From: Synergistales bacterium
GTDB taxonomy: Bacteria > Synergistota > Synergistia > Synergistales > Aminobacteriaceae
Direction: 5' to 3'
Assembly: GCA_025997955.1 (NCBI GenBank)
Contig: BNVH01000024.1
Coordinates: 1-41,718, forward strand
DNA length: 41,718 nucleotides
Shown here: positions 1-7,653 of the stretch, piece by piece
Position numbering within the stretch: position 1 is the stretch's first letter
Layout of the letters: each line of letters begins with the position of its first letter
The notes under the pieces: model-generated
What the model was told of the DNA's origin: nothing
What the model saw: only the letters and a program-made list of their open reading frames with translations
The model's database searches: none
Program-made: the position numbers and the translations under genes

Positions 1-164
1 CTGTACTTGCGTAACGTTGAATAGACAAGTCTCGGTTTCAAGTCGAGAATGTCCATTATCTCTTTGGGAGTTTTTCCCTTATTGTGTTGACGAATAATCA
101 TCACGCGTAAAAACGCTTGCTCTTCCGGTGATAATTTCATCGCATCTATCGTGTCAGTTTTCAT
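1..164 (-). CDS. Transposase-like helix-turn-helix protein, N-terminus only (runs off window)
   Basis: The first 54 codons of a minus-strand gene begin at the ATG at 164 and leave the window at base 1. The visible protein has a short acidic start and then a helix-turn-helix-like segment (KGKTPKEIMDILDLKPRLVY, about residues 29-48). This resembles the N-terminal DNA-binding part of IS630-type or related transposases, but the catalytic domain lies outside the window, so the family is not proven. A TATAAT-like element lies about 10 bases upstream. The gene sits directly behind a cut-off methyltransferase fragment on the same strand, as expected if an insertion sequence landed in that gene. It could also be an unrelated HTH regulator. 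Confidence 0.45.
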   Translation of the reverse strand, partial: MKTDTIDAMKLSPEEQAFLRVMIIRQHNKGKTPKEIMDILDLKPRLVYSTLRKY

Positions 165-186
165 TCGTATATTATAATATGTCCTA

Positions 187-375
187 TTATATTTTGCAAG
201 ATATTTTTAGAATGTTAATATGAGGCTCCACGAAGTATTTTCGGCTCTCGACCTCGTCGAAGTATTCCTTTGTGCCGACGGCTTTATCAGAATGCTGGAT
301 GTTGCATGGCCGGGTATTCCAAAACGAACGCACATCTTCTATGCTTTTGTCTTCAAAACTATCGTGTCCAAACAT
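187..375 (-). pseudogene. Class I SAM-dependent methyltransferase, truncated after about 53 residues
   Basis: A frame with a good start (ATG 375, preceded by GGGGG about 8 bases upstream) encodes 62 residues. Its middle part, DVRSFWNTRPCNIQHS followed by VGTKEYFDEVESRKYF and VEPHI, matches the N-terminal signature of a family of class I SAM methyltransferases found in polysaccharide and natural-product clusters. In those proteins the SAM-binding glycine motif follows at once. Here the reading continues into a few AT-rich codons (NILKISCKI) and stops, so the SAM-binding domain is absent. The adjacent transposase-like gene on the same strand is the likely cause. Family recognition is from memory of the motif. 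Confidence 0.6.
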
Positions 376-476
376 TAAGTAACCCCCGGTTTTTCGTAAA
401 ATAATACTCTATCAACTGCGGAGACTGATACTTGGATAATATATCGCTACCACCATTAAGCAAACTTTCTCTCATC

Positions 477-1559
477 TCAAATCCTCTTTGGCACGGACGC
501 AAACAGCTTCTTACGCTTTTGCACAACATTATAAGCAGGATTAGCTTCTTTTATGAGCTTTTCCATGACCTCTGGGTCACCAGGGAGGTGATATGTGCAA
601 AGAGCCAACTTAGGGGCGAATTTTTTTAGCGTCTTAGCCGCGCCTTTCAGCATGTGCCTCTCGTAACCTTCAATATCGGCTTTAATGAAGTCTACTCGCT
701 CTAACCCGTTTTCTTCAACAAAGTCGTCGATGGTCGTGGTCTCAATTTCGACCAGCTGAACATGCTCAGGCGACAAGCTCTCTCTCGATAATATCCGACT
801 ACCGGTAGAGCCATCTCCCATGAATTTAATATTTATCTTTTTATCCCCCAAGCCCTTCTTCACAGGATAAATATTCTGGTTAAAACTAGCTGTCGCCGTT
901 AGGAGTTCATAATTTTCGTCATCTGGCTCAAAAGCATAGGTAATAGCGCCCTTAACCGAGGCGTATGCCGCAAAATCACCTATCCAGCTCCCGGCGTCTA
1001 TAACTATGTCATCAGCTTTTACCGTAACGTCTACGACATCGCTTCGCAAACCGTAAGGCCCCTCCCAGAGTGTATCAAACAGCATGTCTATCTTATATTC
1101 ATCGTAACAATCATCATACTTCATATAAACCAAAAACGTATCTTCGAAAACGTAAAGTAAGGAAAGCCAATTATAATTCCAATAAGGTAAAATAGCGTCT
1201 TTTAGTATATACATCCCAGTATCTTTGCACGTCTCGTTCATGCCTTTTATCTCGGTAGCGAAACTTTCCATAACTTCAAAAACTCCGGTGTGTCCATATT
1301 TCTTTTGAAGTTCCTCTCGAAGTTGGAGTTCCTCTTGTTTCTGCCTTTTTGTGAAGGCGTCTTCAGCGTAATGGAAAGGTTTTTTAGTAATACATTCCAT
1401 TAAGAAATCAATGCAATAAAGCGCAAACTCGTAGACAGTAAACGGGTGCTGATATGCGAATCCTTCGTGACTATATCTAACTGAATTTGGGATAATTTTC
1501 AGACGAATTTTAGCCATTTTTTGCGCCATGACGTCTACTATAGCTCTAATTTTCGACAT
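477..1559 (-). CDS. FkbM family methyltransferase
   Basis: A 360-residue protein starting at ATG 1559, with a GGGAGG ribosome binding site 9 bases upstream. The C-terminal half is a class I SAM-dependent methyltransferase of the FkbM type: motif I VIDAGSWIGDF (186-196), the acidic FEPDDENYELL (210-220), and the FkbM hallmark DFIKADIEGYE (290-300). The N-terminal 180 residues are a poorly recognised, mostly helical extension rich in aromatic residues. FkbM enzymes O-methylate sugars or secondary metabolites; the substrate here is unknown. Neighbouring methyltransferase, radical SAM and glycosyltransferase genes suggest a former surface-polysaccharide or modification locus. A minus-strand TATAAT at 1595-1600 lies next to the inverted-repeat element at 1605-1695, which may supply the -35 region. 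The gene looks complete. Confidence 0.85.
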   Translation of the reverse strand: MSKIRAIVDVMAQKMAKIRLKIIPNSVRYSHEGFAYQHPFTVYEFALYCIDFLMECITKKPFHYAEDAFTKRQKQEELQLREELQKKYGHTGVFEVMESFATEIKGMNETCKDTGMYILKDAILPYWNYNWLSLLYVFEDTFLVYMKYDDCYDEYKIDMLFDTLWEGPYGLRSDVVDVTVKADDIVIDAGSWIGDFAAYASVKGAITYAFEPDDENYELLTATASFNQNIYPVKKGLGDKKINIKFMGDGSTGSRILSRESLSPEHVQLVEIETTTIDDFVEENGLERVDFIKADIEGYERHMLKGAAKTLKKFAPKLALCTYHLPGDPEVMEKLIKEANPAYNVVQKRKKLFASVPKRI

Positions 1560-1604
1560 AATTTATACCTCCCACAGAATGACTTAATTACTCTATTATA
1601 AAAA

Positions 1605-1695
1605 CAATGCCAACAACTCAAGAACGAAATATGGCTTTTTGTCGTCAGAGCCGCAAATTCTTCAAATACGAAAAACACTTAAGTTGTTGACATAA
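1605..1695. repeat. Short inverted-repeat element, copy 1 (MITE-like)
   Basis: About 91 bases bounded by inverted repeats with the core TGYCAACAACTYAAG: the left end is TGCCAACAACTCAAG at 1608-1622 and the right end is CTTAAGTTGTTGACA at 1678-1692. A second copy with the same ends and similar sequence just inside both ends lies at 41593-41716. The two differ in internal length. No protein is encoded. The element occupies the gap between the radical SAM gene and the FkbM gene. It may be a non-autonomous mobile element or the shared ends of an insertion sequence. Confidence 0.6.
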
Positions 1696-1707
1696 TATAC
1701 AAAACGG

Positions 1708-2505
1708 TCAAATAAACTTCAGCGTCATGCCGTCTCTCATAATGACCTGCTCGTAAATCTGGTTATGAGGTTGGTATGTACAGCGAGGGCAACTGCCGAC
1801 ATTTATCGCGTCATGTATTGCCCAATGCTTCTCCCGTCCCCAAACCTCGTCTATTTGGTTAACAATCTGTAGCGTCGCGAAGAAGCTCCAGAGCGGCGTC
1901 ACCTCTTCGGTCGCAGCATTGCCTATAATACGGTCAAACTCTCCTCTTGAAGGGTTAAGTCCCTTTAGCTTGTCGAGCGTCCGCGCGCTTCCCGCGTCTA
2001 CCGAAACGCCAACCCACGTGCATTGACTGAGCGCCTCTATGCAGTCGCCAATCATAGATCCGTTTGTCACGACACCGACCTCTACGCCATTTGCGCTGAC
2101 CCGCTCTATAAAAGCGGGCGTTGCCTTGTTCAAAAGCGGCTCTCCGCCGCCGGCCACGCAAATAGCCTTAACTCCCCACCCGCCTTCAGGAGGTTCTGGA
2201 TAGCCGGAGTTCTCGCCCCAGTGAGGCAAAAAATCCGCTATTTCATTCAAGGCTTTTGGCGTCAGCATAAAGTTTCTATGTTCACGGATATATTTGGCGT
2301 TGCACCAAGCGCAATCGAAGTTGCAAGCGTTGGCGGGGTCGACCGTTATCAAAACTGGCGGAGGAAGAAAAGCGCCCCGACAGATTTTTCTCCAGCGCTC
2401 CACATGGGCGAGTAATTTATAGCTATTGAAAGGGTTCCATCGTTTGGCCGCGCGCCATTCGACGGGGGACTCCGGGACTTTTTCTATGGTTGTTTTCATT
2501 TCCAT
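1708..2505 (-). CDS. Radical SAM protein with an internal deletion (probably inactive)
   Basis: The start is placed at ATG 2505 (GAAGGAG about 12 bases upstream), giving 265 residues; an ATG at 2526 in the same frame lacks a good ribosome site. The N-terminal half carries the radical SAM cluster motif CNFDCAWC (CX3CX2C) and the SAM-contacting GGGEPL. The C-terminus, VGSCPRCTYQPHNQ, also matches proteins of this family. Between them the protein is about 100 residues shorter than relatives as I recall them. The bridging stretch ATEEVTPLWSFFATLQ reads in the next frame as CCDRRGDAALELLRDATD, which is the family sequence expected there. A deletion with a frame change, then a second small indel restoring frame, explains this. 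The frame is open but the fold is probably damaged. Confidence 0.7.
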   Translation of the reverse strand: MEMKTTIEKVPESPVEWRAAKRWNPFNSYKLLAHVERWRKICRGAFLPPPVLITVDPANACNFDCAWCNAKYIREHRNFMLTPKALNEIADFLPHWGENSGYPEPPEGGWGVKAICVAGGGEPLLNKATPAFIERVSANGVEVGVVTNGSMIGDCIEALSQCTWVGVSVDAGSARTLDKLKGLNPSRGEFDRIIGNAATEEVTPLWSFFATLQIVNQIDEVWGREKHWAIHDAINVGSCPRCTYQPHNQIYEQVIMRDGMTLKFI

Positions 2506-2634
2506 TATAATCACTATCTCCTTCAATGGTTATTTCGTTATCCGCGCGGCTTCGTAGCGGATATATTCACACAGGCCTATCCTCCTATTATAATCAGCTG
2601 TCGCCATGAGATTTAGTTTGTTGAAAAATTGAGT

Positions 2635-2944
2635 CTATGGCTTTGTCTGTTGCTTCATCTCAGCTAAACACTTCAAGCAATACTCTTTGAGCGGAACTAT
2701 GTCTTCGGTAACTGTTTCCCAAAGTGCATTTACGTCAAATGTTCCGTACAGTCTTGAAATCTTCTGACAGCGCGCTGACCAATTCACCTATCTGGAGAAC
2801 ATTCATAGCCAACGAGTTCTTAAAAACAACATCTGATTTGACTTTTTCAAGCGTTAGGCTGTGATTTATTATTGTGTCGTTAATCTCGTCACAATAGCGA
2901 ACAATATGTTTCAATAACGACCGGTTGCGTTCATCTTCCTTCAT
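2635..2944 (-). pseudogene. hepT: HepT-type HEPN toxin, catalytic motif deleted and frame broken
   Basis: HepT proteins are HEPN-domain ribonuclease toxins neutralised by MntA, which AMPylates them. The start at ATG 2944 overlaps the end of mntA by 14 bases, and residues 1-63 follow the HepT pattern, ending LQIGELVSALSEDFK. The frame then stops at 2735. The rest of the family sequence continues in another frame, YGTFDVNALWETVTEDIV then PLKEYCLKCL, down to a stop at 2635-2637. The missing piece of roughly 20 residues is the part that in intact HepT carries the RX4-6H catalytic motif just before the conserved Tyr-Gly. The toxin should therefore be inactive even if both pieces were made. Confidence 0.8.
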
Positions 2945-3239
2945 ATATAATTAGTTCCTCTCTTTCCACGTTTTGAATAACATCATCAAACATAGAATCT
3001 GTAGTTACAACATCAACAGGTCTATCGAGTTTTTCTTCGATGGCTAATTCAAAACTGGCTAATCGAAACATTCCACGCAAAGCGCCTCTGTCAATAACAT
3101 GAAAATCAATATCGCTCGCATCATTCGCTTCGCCGCGCACGAAAGACCCAAACACAGCCAATTTTCCGATGCCGTACTCGCGCGCGATTGGGGTAACGAT
3201 CTTTGATATTTCGCTAATACTGACATTTTGTGATGTCAA
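2931..3239 (-). CDS. mntA: MntA-type nucleotidyltransferase antitoxin
   Basis: A 102-residue minimal nucleotidyltransferase. The signature GSFVRGEANDASDIDFHV (about 31-48) holds the GSX10DXD metal and nucleotide site; a further acidic residue lies in RPVDVV near residue 76. In MntA/HepT modules this enzyme adds AMP to the HEPN toxin and silences it. The gene overlaps the start of the downstream hepT remnant by 14 bases, the usual translational coupling. The protein looks complete although its toxin partner is broken. General MNT-type nucleotidyltransferases of other function are possible, but the HepT-like neighbour favours this role. Confidence 0.82.
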   Translation of the reverse strand: MTSQNVSISEISKIVTPIAREYGIGKLAVFGSFVRGEANDASDIDFHVIDRGALRGMFRLASFELAIEEKLDRPVDVVTTDSMFDDVIQNVEREELIIYEGR

Positions 3240-3288
3240 TATTTATCACCTCAGTTCAAATTGATTATACCTCTACCGACGAAATCTC

Positions 3289-3441
3289 TCAAACTTGCCA
3301 TATCGACATGATTTTATCCAAGGGCAAATTGGTGTTTTTGGCTATGAAATCAGGCGCCACTTCATTTGAGAGCATGTTTTTTACCAAGTTTTCCATGCCT
3401 TTCTCCATCCCGCTATGATAGTTAGCGCCCATAGCTATGCT
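3289..3441 (-). pseudogene. C-terminal remnant of an Rpn/PD-(D/E)XK-type protein
   Basis: On the minus strand an open stretch ends at a stop at 3289-3291. It encodes GMEKGMENLVKNMLSNEVAP followed by a hydrophobic helix and IMSIWQV. The repeated Gly-Met-Glu-Lys-Gly and the closing helix are the typical tail of Rpn-family (recombination-promoting nuclease, transposase_31-like) proteins; the gene at 27153-27896 ends the same way. No upstream part of the gene is present: the frame is closed by a stop at 3442-3444, and nothing recognisable follows before the glycosyltransferase. It is a leftover rather than a working gene. Confidence 0.55.
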
Positions 3442-3475
3442 CTAAGCCGCAACGGCTTCTTCGCGCTATCGTCCT

Positions 3476-4369
3476 TCATGCCGGGCAAGACCCCCAATAC
3501 ATAAAGTCGGCGTACTCCTCGTGTTTTTGCTCGTCGATCTCAAGATTATCTGGCATAACGATAGGAAGACCTTTGAAATTCAAATCAACGTCCTGATTCA
3601 ACCATTTTTCACTCTCAGGCGTATGAAAGGCCACTTCATCAAAGCCAACATTGCTGGTCAGACTGTAAGGCGGCCAGAGGTTCAGCCCATTTTGCTGAAA
3701 AACGTTCCAATACCATGGCATGCTCCATTCGGCCATGCCGCCCCTGAGTTGGCTAAGAAGCATTTCCGAAAAACGGGGAAACCGCCCCTGCAAATTGAAA
3801 TTAAACGCCAGCATCTCGTTCGTAGCGAGCTCCTTAGCGCCGGGCACAGCGTAGTCGTAGCAATCCCAAGCGCGTTTCCAAGTTCCCCATCCCCAAGAAC
3901 ACGGTATTTGCAGAAAAAAAGCCTTGTCGTCACCGAGCCTTGGTTTGACGGGCCAATTGGCGCCTATTGTAAAAACTTCTTTGTTATCTTTATATTTTTC
4001 AAGCCCCTCGTTCATAAAGAGCAGAAATTCAGGACGCGTCAAAATATCGTCTTCTACAAATATAACCTTGCCGAAGCGGTCGCAAAGCTCTTTTAAAGCG
4101 TTTGGCGTAGCGGTTAGCATCCCCTGATATGTTGCGTCTTCTCTGACCGTCACGGAACGGAAGCCCTTTACATATCTGATAAGCTCACGAACCGCCAAGA
4201 CGGCATCGCGTACACTATCGTCTTTTGGGGCGCCTGAAAATATAAATAAATCGCTCTCAGATGCGAGCTCATTGGCGGCCAAGGCCTCAATGACCAACTT
4301 AGTTTTTTCTGGGCGCTTATACACCAAAAGCAGTATAGGCGCTAAATTTTTAATATCAATATTGCTCAC
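3476..4369 (-). CDS. GT-A fold glycosyltransferase
   Basis: A 297-residue protein if translation starts at the GTG at 4369, which has a GGAGG site at the right distance; an ATG 24 codons further up adds residues unlike the family. The N-terminus PILLLVYKRPEKTKLVIEAL is the nucleotide-sugar binding strand of GT-A enzymes. VIFVEDDILTRPEFLLFMNE (about 115-134) gives the DXD-like acidic metal site, and CSWGWGTWKRAWDCYD is conserved in this group, often annotated as glycosyltransferase family 2 or hemolytic-protein-like. It probably transfers a sugar to a surface polysaccharide. A perfect palindrome with promoter-like sequence lies upstream at 4426-4453. The gene appears intact. Confidence 0.75.
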   Translation of the reverse strand: MSNIDIKNLAPILLLVYKRPEKTKLVIEALAANELASESDLFIFSGAPKDDSVRDAVLAVRELIRYVKGFRSVTVREDATYQGMLTATPNALKELCDRFGKVIFVEDDILTRPEFLLFMNEGLEKYKDNKEVFTIGANWPVKPRLGDDKAFFLQIPCSWGWGTWKRAWDCYDYAVPGAKELATNEMLAFNFNLQGRFPRFSEMLLSQLRGGMAEWSMPWYWNVFQQNGLNLWPPYSLTSNVGFDEVAFHTPESEKWLNQDVDLNFKGLPIVMPDNLEIDEQKHEEYADFMYWGSCPA

Positions 4370-4425
4370 TATGATAAACCTCCATATTGCGCCTTGCCAA
4401 ACATCGCTTGGCTTGCGCGCCTCAA

Positions 4426-4453
4426 AAAAGTATATAATCAATTATATACTTTT
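4426..4453. promoter_or_regulatory. Perfect 28-bp palindrome with promoter-like core
   Basis: AAAAGTATATAAT, two central bases and ATTATATACTTTT form an uninterrupted inverted repeat in the gap between the minus-strand glycosyltransferase and the plus-strand tyrS. On the minus strand it contains TTGAAA, 16 bases and TATACT, a plausible promoter for the glycosyltransferase. The symmetry suggests a binding site for a dimeric regulator, or simply an AT-rich promoter region. Confidence 0.45.
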
Positions 4454-4530
4454 CAATACAATAAATCCACAAACTTGAGAGGGGAGACGCGTAAATGTTT
4501 GGGGCGTGTGGGAGATTTGTATGCTGACTC

Positions 4531-4559
4531 TTGAGCGCTTTTCGAAAATGTAATACTAT
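4531..4559 (+). promoter_or_regulatory. Promoter for tyrS
   Basis: TTGAGC at 4531-4536, a 17-base spacer and TACTAT at 4554-4559 form a sigma-70-like promoter about 43 bases before the tyrS start. No T-box leader fits in this short distance, so tyrS does not seem to be controlled by a tRNA-sensing leader. Confidence 0.5.
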
Positions 4560-4602
4560 AAGACTCGGCGTGAAAAAATAAAATTACGGAGGTTTTAAAC
4601 TA

Positions 4603-5883
4603 ATGGACGCATTTGAGACTTTGCAAGAGCGGGGCATGGTGGAGTGGTGCAGCGCGCCGGACAGGCTTCGCGAGGTTATGAGAGACGAAATGACCACAAT
4701 ATATATAGGTTTCGACCCGACGGCGGACAGTCTGCACGTTGGACACCTCATCCCCATCATGGCGCTTGCCTGGATTCAGCGCTGCGGGCATCGCCCCATA
4801 GCCTTGGCCGGGGGCGGCACAGGGCTGATAGGCGACCCGTCCGGCAAATCCAAGGAACGGAACCTCATTACAGTCGATACGATAAAGAAGAACATCGAGG
4901 GCGTGCGCCCTCAGCTCGCGCATTTTTTGGACTTCGACTGCGGCGTCAACTCGGCTATTTTGGCCAACAACTACGACTGGCTCTCTAAAGTTTCATTCCT
5001 TGACGTCCTGCACGACGTGGGCAAACATTTCTCGGTCAACACCCTCGTGAACCGCGAGTACGTCAGGAGCCGATTGGATGACCCGGACAAAAGCATATCC
5101 TACACGGAGTTTTCATACGTTCTGCTGCAGTCTATGGATTTCAAATATTTTTATGACACGTACGGCTGCCGCTTGCAAATGGGCGGTAACGACCAGCAGG
5201 GCAACCTCATAGCCGGCATTGACTACGTCCGAAAGACCTCTGGCGGAGAGGTATTCGGCCTGACTCAGCCCCTCTTGCTGACGGCCTCCGGCACGAAGTT
5301 CGGCAAGACGGAGGCCGGCGCGGTCTGGCTCGACGCGCGCCGCACCACGCCCTACCAGTTCTATCAGTTCTGGATAAATACGGACGACCGCGACGTCGAG
5401 AGACTCTTGAAGCTCTTCACGTTCTTGCCGCTGTCCGAGATAAGCGCGGTAATGGCCGAGCATGAAAAGAACCCTTCGATAAGAACGGCTCAGCGCCGCT
5501 TGGCCGTTGAGGTTACGACGATTGTTCACGGCGCTGATACGGTGGCGAGCGTTATGGCGGCGAGCGAGTTCCTTTTCGGCTCGAAGTCCGTGACGGAAAC
5601 ATCCGAAAAAACATTGGAGTTGCTCAAAGCCGAAATGCCGTACAGCGAGATTGCCGCCACTCTTCCTCTGTCAGTCGTGGATATTCTGTCCGAAAGCGGC
5701 GTCTGCGAGAGCAAGGGCGAGGCCAAGCGCGCCATAAAGCAGGGCGGCGTCACAGTGAACGAAGAGCGCATAGTATCCGAAAGCGCGGTAGTCGAGCCTG
5801 AAAAACTCCTGTTCGGCAAGTACGTCTTTGTCCGCCTCGGCAAAAAACGCTTTCAGCTTATAGAGGTTGGCGGGAGGGCGTGA
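4603..5883 (+). CDS. tyrS: Tyrosyl-tRNA synthetase
   Basis: Charges tRNA-Tyr with tyrosine in the cytoplasm. The 426-residue protein has the normal length for the TyrRS class I enzyme. The Rossmann fold starts with YIGFDPTADSLHVGH, in which HVGH (45-48) is the HIGH motif. The KMSKS loop appears as KFGKT (about 231-235). The tyrosine pocket residues lie in SYTEFSYVLLQ and QMGGNDQQGN. An S4 RNA-binding domain closes the protein (about 355-420). The start ATG has GGAGG 9 bases upstream. The next gene starts 3 bases after the stop, so tyrS heads a likely operon with a glycosyltransferase-like gene and a lipid acyltransferase. Confidence 0.97.
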   Translation: MDAFETLQERGMVEWCSAPDRLREVMRDEMTTIYIGFDPTADSLHVGHLIPIMALAWIQRCGHRPIALAGGGTGLIGDPSGKSKERNLITVDTIKKNIEGVRPQLAHFLDFDCGVNSAILANNYDWLSKVSFLDVLHDVGKHFSVNTLVNREYVRSRLDDPDKSISYTEFSYVLLQSMDFKYFYDTYGCRLQMGGNDQQGNLIAGIDYVRKTSGGEVFGLTQPLLLTASGTKFGKTEAGAVWLDARRTTPYQFYQFWINTDDRDVERLLKLFTFLPLSEISAVMAEHEKNPSIRTAQRRLAVEVTTIVHGADTVASVMAASEFLFGSKSVTETSEKTLELLKAEMPYSEIAATLPLSVVDILSESGVCESKGEAKRAIKQGGVTVNEERIVSESAVVEPEKLLFGKYVFVRLGKKRFQLIEVGGRA

Positions 5884-5886
5884 GTA

Positions 5887-6735
5887 GTGAAAGACTGCAT
5901 ATGGTTTATATCTGGATTTCATAAGCCCTGGGAGGCGAGTGTCGTAGCTAATTTGGCCGGCGTCCTGAACGTCGCGCGCAAAACGGAGGGCATGCCGCCG
6001 CTTAGGCTGTACATAGCGGGCGGAACGGGGAATTTTCGTGTAGCGGGGGCTCTATCCTGGAAATCCTTGACTTTTCTTGAACGTATGTCCACGATTCTTT
6101 TCAGGGGAGGAGTTTGGCATCTCTGGGGAGACGCTCCATTTTGGTGGAAATTTATCAGACTTCGCGCCCGTACGGTTCATACGTCTCTCGAAGACAAACC
6201 AAACTGGATGGGACATCCGACGCGCCTGTTCGCGGAGCAGGCCGACTGCGGCGAGAGCGTCATAAGGCCGACTTTCGAGGTTAGAGTTTCCTTGGCCAGT
6301 TCCATGACGGAAAAGCAAAGCAATGAAAAACAGAGCGTGGGCAAAAGTTCCGCCATTGTAATTATGGACGAGCCGCAAAACTTACCGAACGAACTTGATG
6401 TAGAGGTGGTTTTTCCTACTGACTCGTCCGTCGCTTCCGCGGTCGCTTTGTTCGCGGAGGACTCGCCGTCCGGCGCTATATTGGCCGCGTATTTGACAAT
6501 GCAGGGTATTCCTGTAATAGCAGGCTCTTCACTCAAAGGACGCTCCTATTTACGTTCTGTGTTGGGAAGTGACGGTTATATTGCCCTAAAAAGCCGCGAT
6601 GTTGACGGATGGCGAGTTGCGCTGAGCGATGCCGCGGGTGAGCCGGGGCGTTTCGCGTCGGCGTCGGCGCGGCGTTTTCTCAATGAAAACTACTCCGCTG
6701 CCTCGGCGTTAGAGAGTTTGGCGGAGATTTATTGA
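5887..6735 (+). CDS. Glycosyltransferase-like protein (family uncertain)
   Basis: A 282-residue protein starting at GTG 5887, only 3 bases after tyrS. I do not recognise a precise family. The overall look is a GT-B glycosyltransferase: an N-terminal Rossmann-like part with LYIAGGTGNFRVAGAL, a central HPTRLFAEQA segment, and a C-terminal half with GIPVIAGSSLKGRSYL followed by the usual closing helix RRFLNENYSAASALESLAEI. The latter resembles the donor-sugar domain ending of family 4 enzymes. No transmembrane segment is evident. Its stop overlaps the start of the acyltransferase gene, so the two are translationally coupled and probably act in the same envelope lipid pathway. The function is inference. 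Confidence 0.55.
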   Translation: MKDCIWFISGFHKPWEASVVANLAGVLNVARKTEGMPPLRLYIAGGTGNFRVAGALSWKSLTFLERMSTILFRGGVWHLWGDAPFWWKFIRLRARTVHTSLEDKPNWMGHPTRLFAEQADCGESVIRPTFEVRVSLASSMTEKQSNEKQSVGKSSAIVIMDEPQNLPNELDVEVVFPTDSSVASAVALFAEDSPSGAILAAYLTMQGIPVIAGSSLKGRSYLRSVLGSDGYIALKSRDVDGWRVALSDAAGEPGRFASASARRFLNENYSAASALESLAEIY

Positions 6736-7610
6736 AGGCGGCGGCCTGTCTCATAGAGCTTTGCCGTAAAGCGGCTAAGCGCGGGTGGCGGGCGAACTGC
6801 GAGGCCGCCGTTTTCCGCGCGCTCCTCAACATAATCAAGCCGCGCGGTAAACGTATAATTTCAAACCTCGCTCTCGTCTATCCCGAAAAAGACGGGCGCG
6901 CGCGTAATGACATGCGCCGCCTCGTCTACGACCACTTTGGGTGGATGATAGCCGAACTGCTGACCTTGCAGCGCGACGTGAGCGCCGCCCTTGATTGGGT
7001 GGATGAAATACAATTTCCCCGCTATATCGAACCCGCCATAGACGCCGGCAGAGGCGTGATTTTTTTGAGCGCCCATTACGGCAACTGGGAATTGGCGGCC
7101 GCTTGGTACGCCCAGTATCTTAAAAAAAGAGCTCCCCACAATTTTTACATAGTCTCGCAGAGCACGAGAGACCCGGATATATCGGCCATCATCGATAGGT
7201 TTCGCGCGAACGCTGGTATAAAACTCTTGCCTAAATCGACATCCACATTGGAATTCGTCAAGCTGTTAAAGGACGGCGCTCACGTCGCGGCGTTAGCTGA
7301 CATCTCGTGGCTTGGGGGCGTGACGCTGCCATTCTTCGGGCATCCATGCACTCACACTATGGGGCCGGCTGTCTTAGCCTCCCTCTCAGGCGCCCCGATA
7401 ATCCCAGTGGCGTTATACCGAAAGGCGCCGTTTAGTCACGCCGTGGAGTTTTTCCCGCCAATTTTAGCCCGTCACGACCCTAAGGAAAAAAACCGCCGCA
7501 TGGAGCTTGAGCGCGTGACGCGCGAAGTGATAAGCGCAACCGAGCGCATGATAGAGAAGCGGCCAGAGTTGTGGTTTTGGCTTCATAACCGTTGGAAGCG
7601 TCCGCTGTGA
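6732..7610 (+). CDS. LpxL/HtrB-like lysophospholipid acyltransferase
   Basis: A 292-residue member of the bacterial lipid A biosynthesis acyltransferase family, which transfers a fatty acyl chain to a lipid A precursor at the inner membrane. The catalytic HX4E motif is HYGNWE (about 114-119) after GRGVIFLSA. The later LPFFGHPCTHTMGPAVLA and the C-terminal PELWFWLHNRWKR are also typical. The start is TTG 6732, overlapping the TGA of the preceding gene in the string TTGA. The hydrophobic N-terminus is weaker than in E. coli LpxL. Together with the upstream glycosyltransferase-like gene it implies an outer membrane with lipid A-type lipid, in line with a diderm Synergistota cell. Confidence 0.85.
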   Translation: MKAAACLIELCRKAAKRGWRANCEAAVFRALLNIIKPRGKRIISNLALVYPEKDGRARNDMRRLVYDHFGWMIAELLTLQRDVSAALDWVDEIQFPRYIEPAIDAGRGVIFLSAHYGNWELAAAWYAQYLKKRAPHNFYIVSQSTRDPDISAIIDRFRANAGIKLLPKSTSTLEFVKLLKDGAHVAALADISWLGGVTLPFFGHPCTHTMGPAVLASLSGAPIIPVALYRKAPFSHAVEFFPPILARHDPKEKNRRMELERVTREVISATERMIEKRPELWFWLHNRWKRPL

Positions 7611-7653
7611 GAGTTTTTTGTTATAATAAATACGCGAAGGAGTTGACCTGTTT

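Noticed and set aside
3521..4096. A 191-codon plus-strand frame opposite the glycosyltransferase
   Set aside because: The minus-strand protein has clear GT-A motifs and a ribosome site; the plus-strand product has none.
5113..5922. Several minus-strand open frames across tyrS
   Set aside because: They are shadows of a well-supported gene, with no ribosome sites and low-complexity products.
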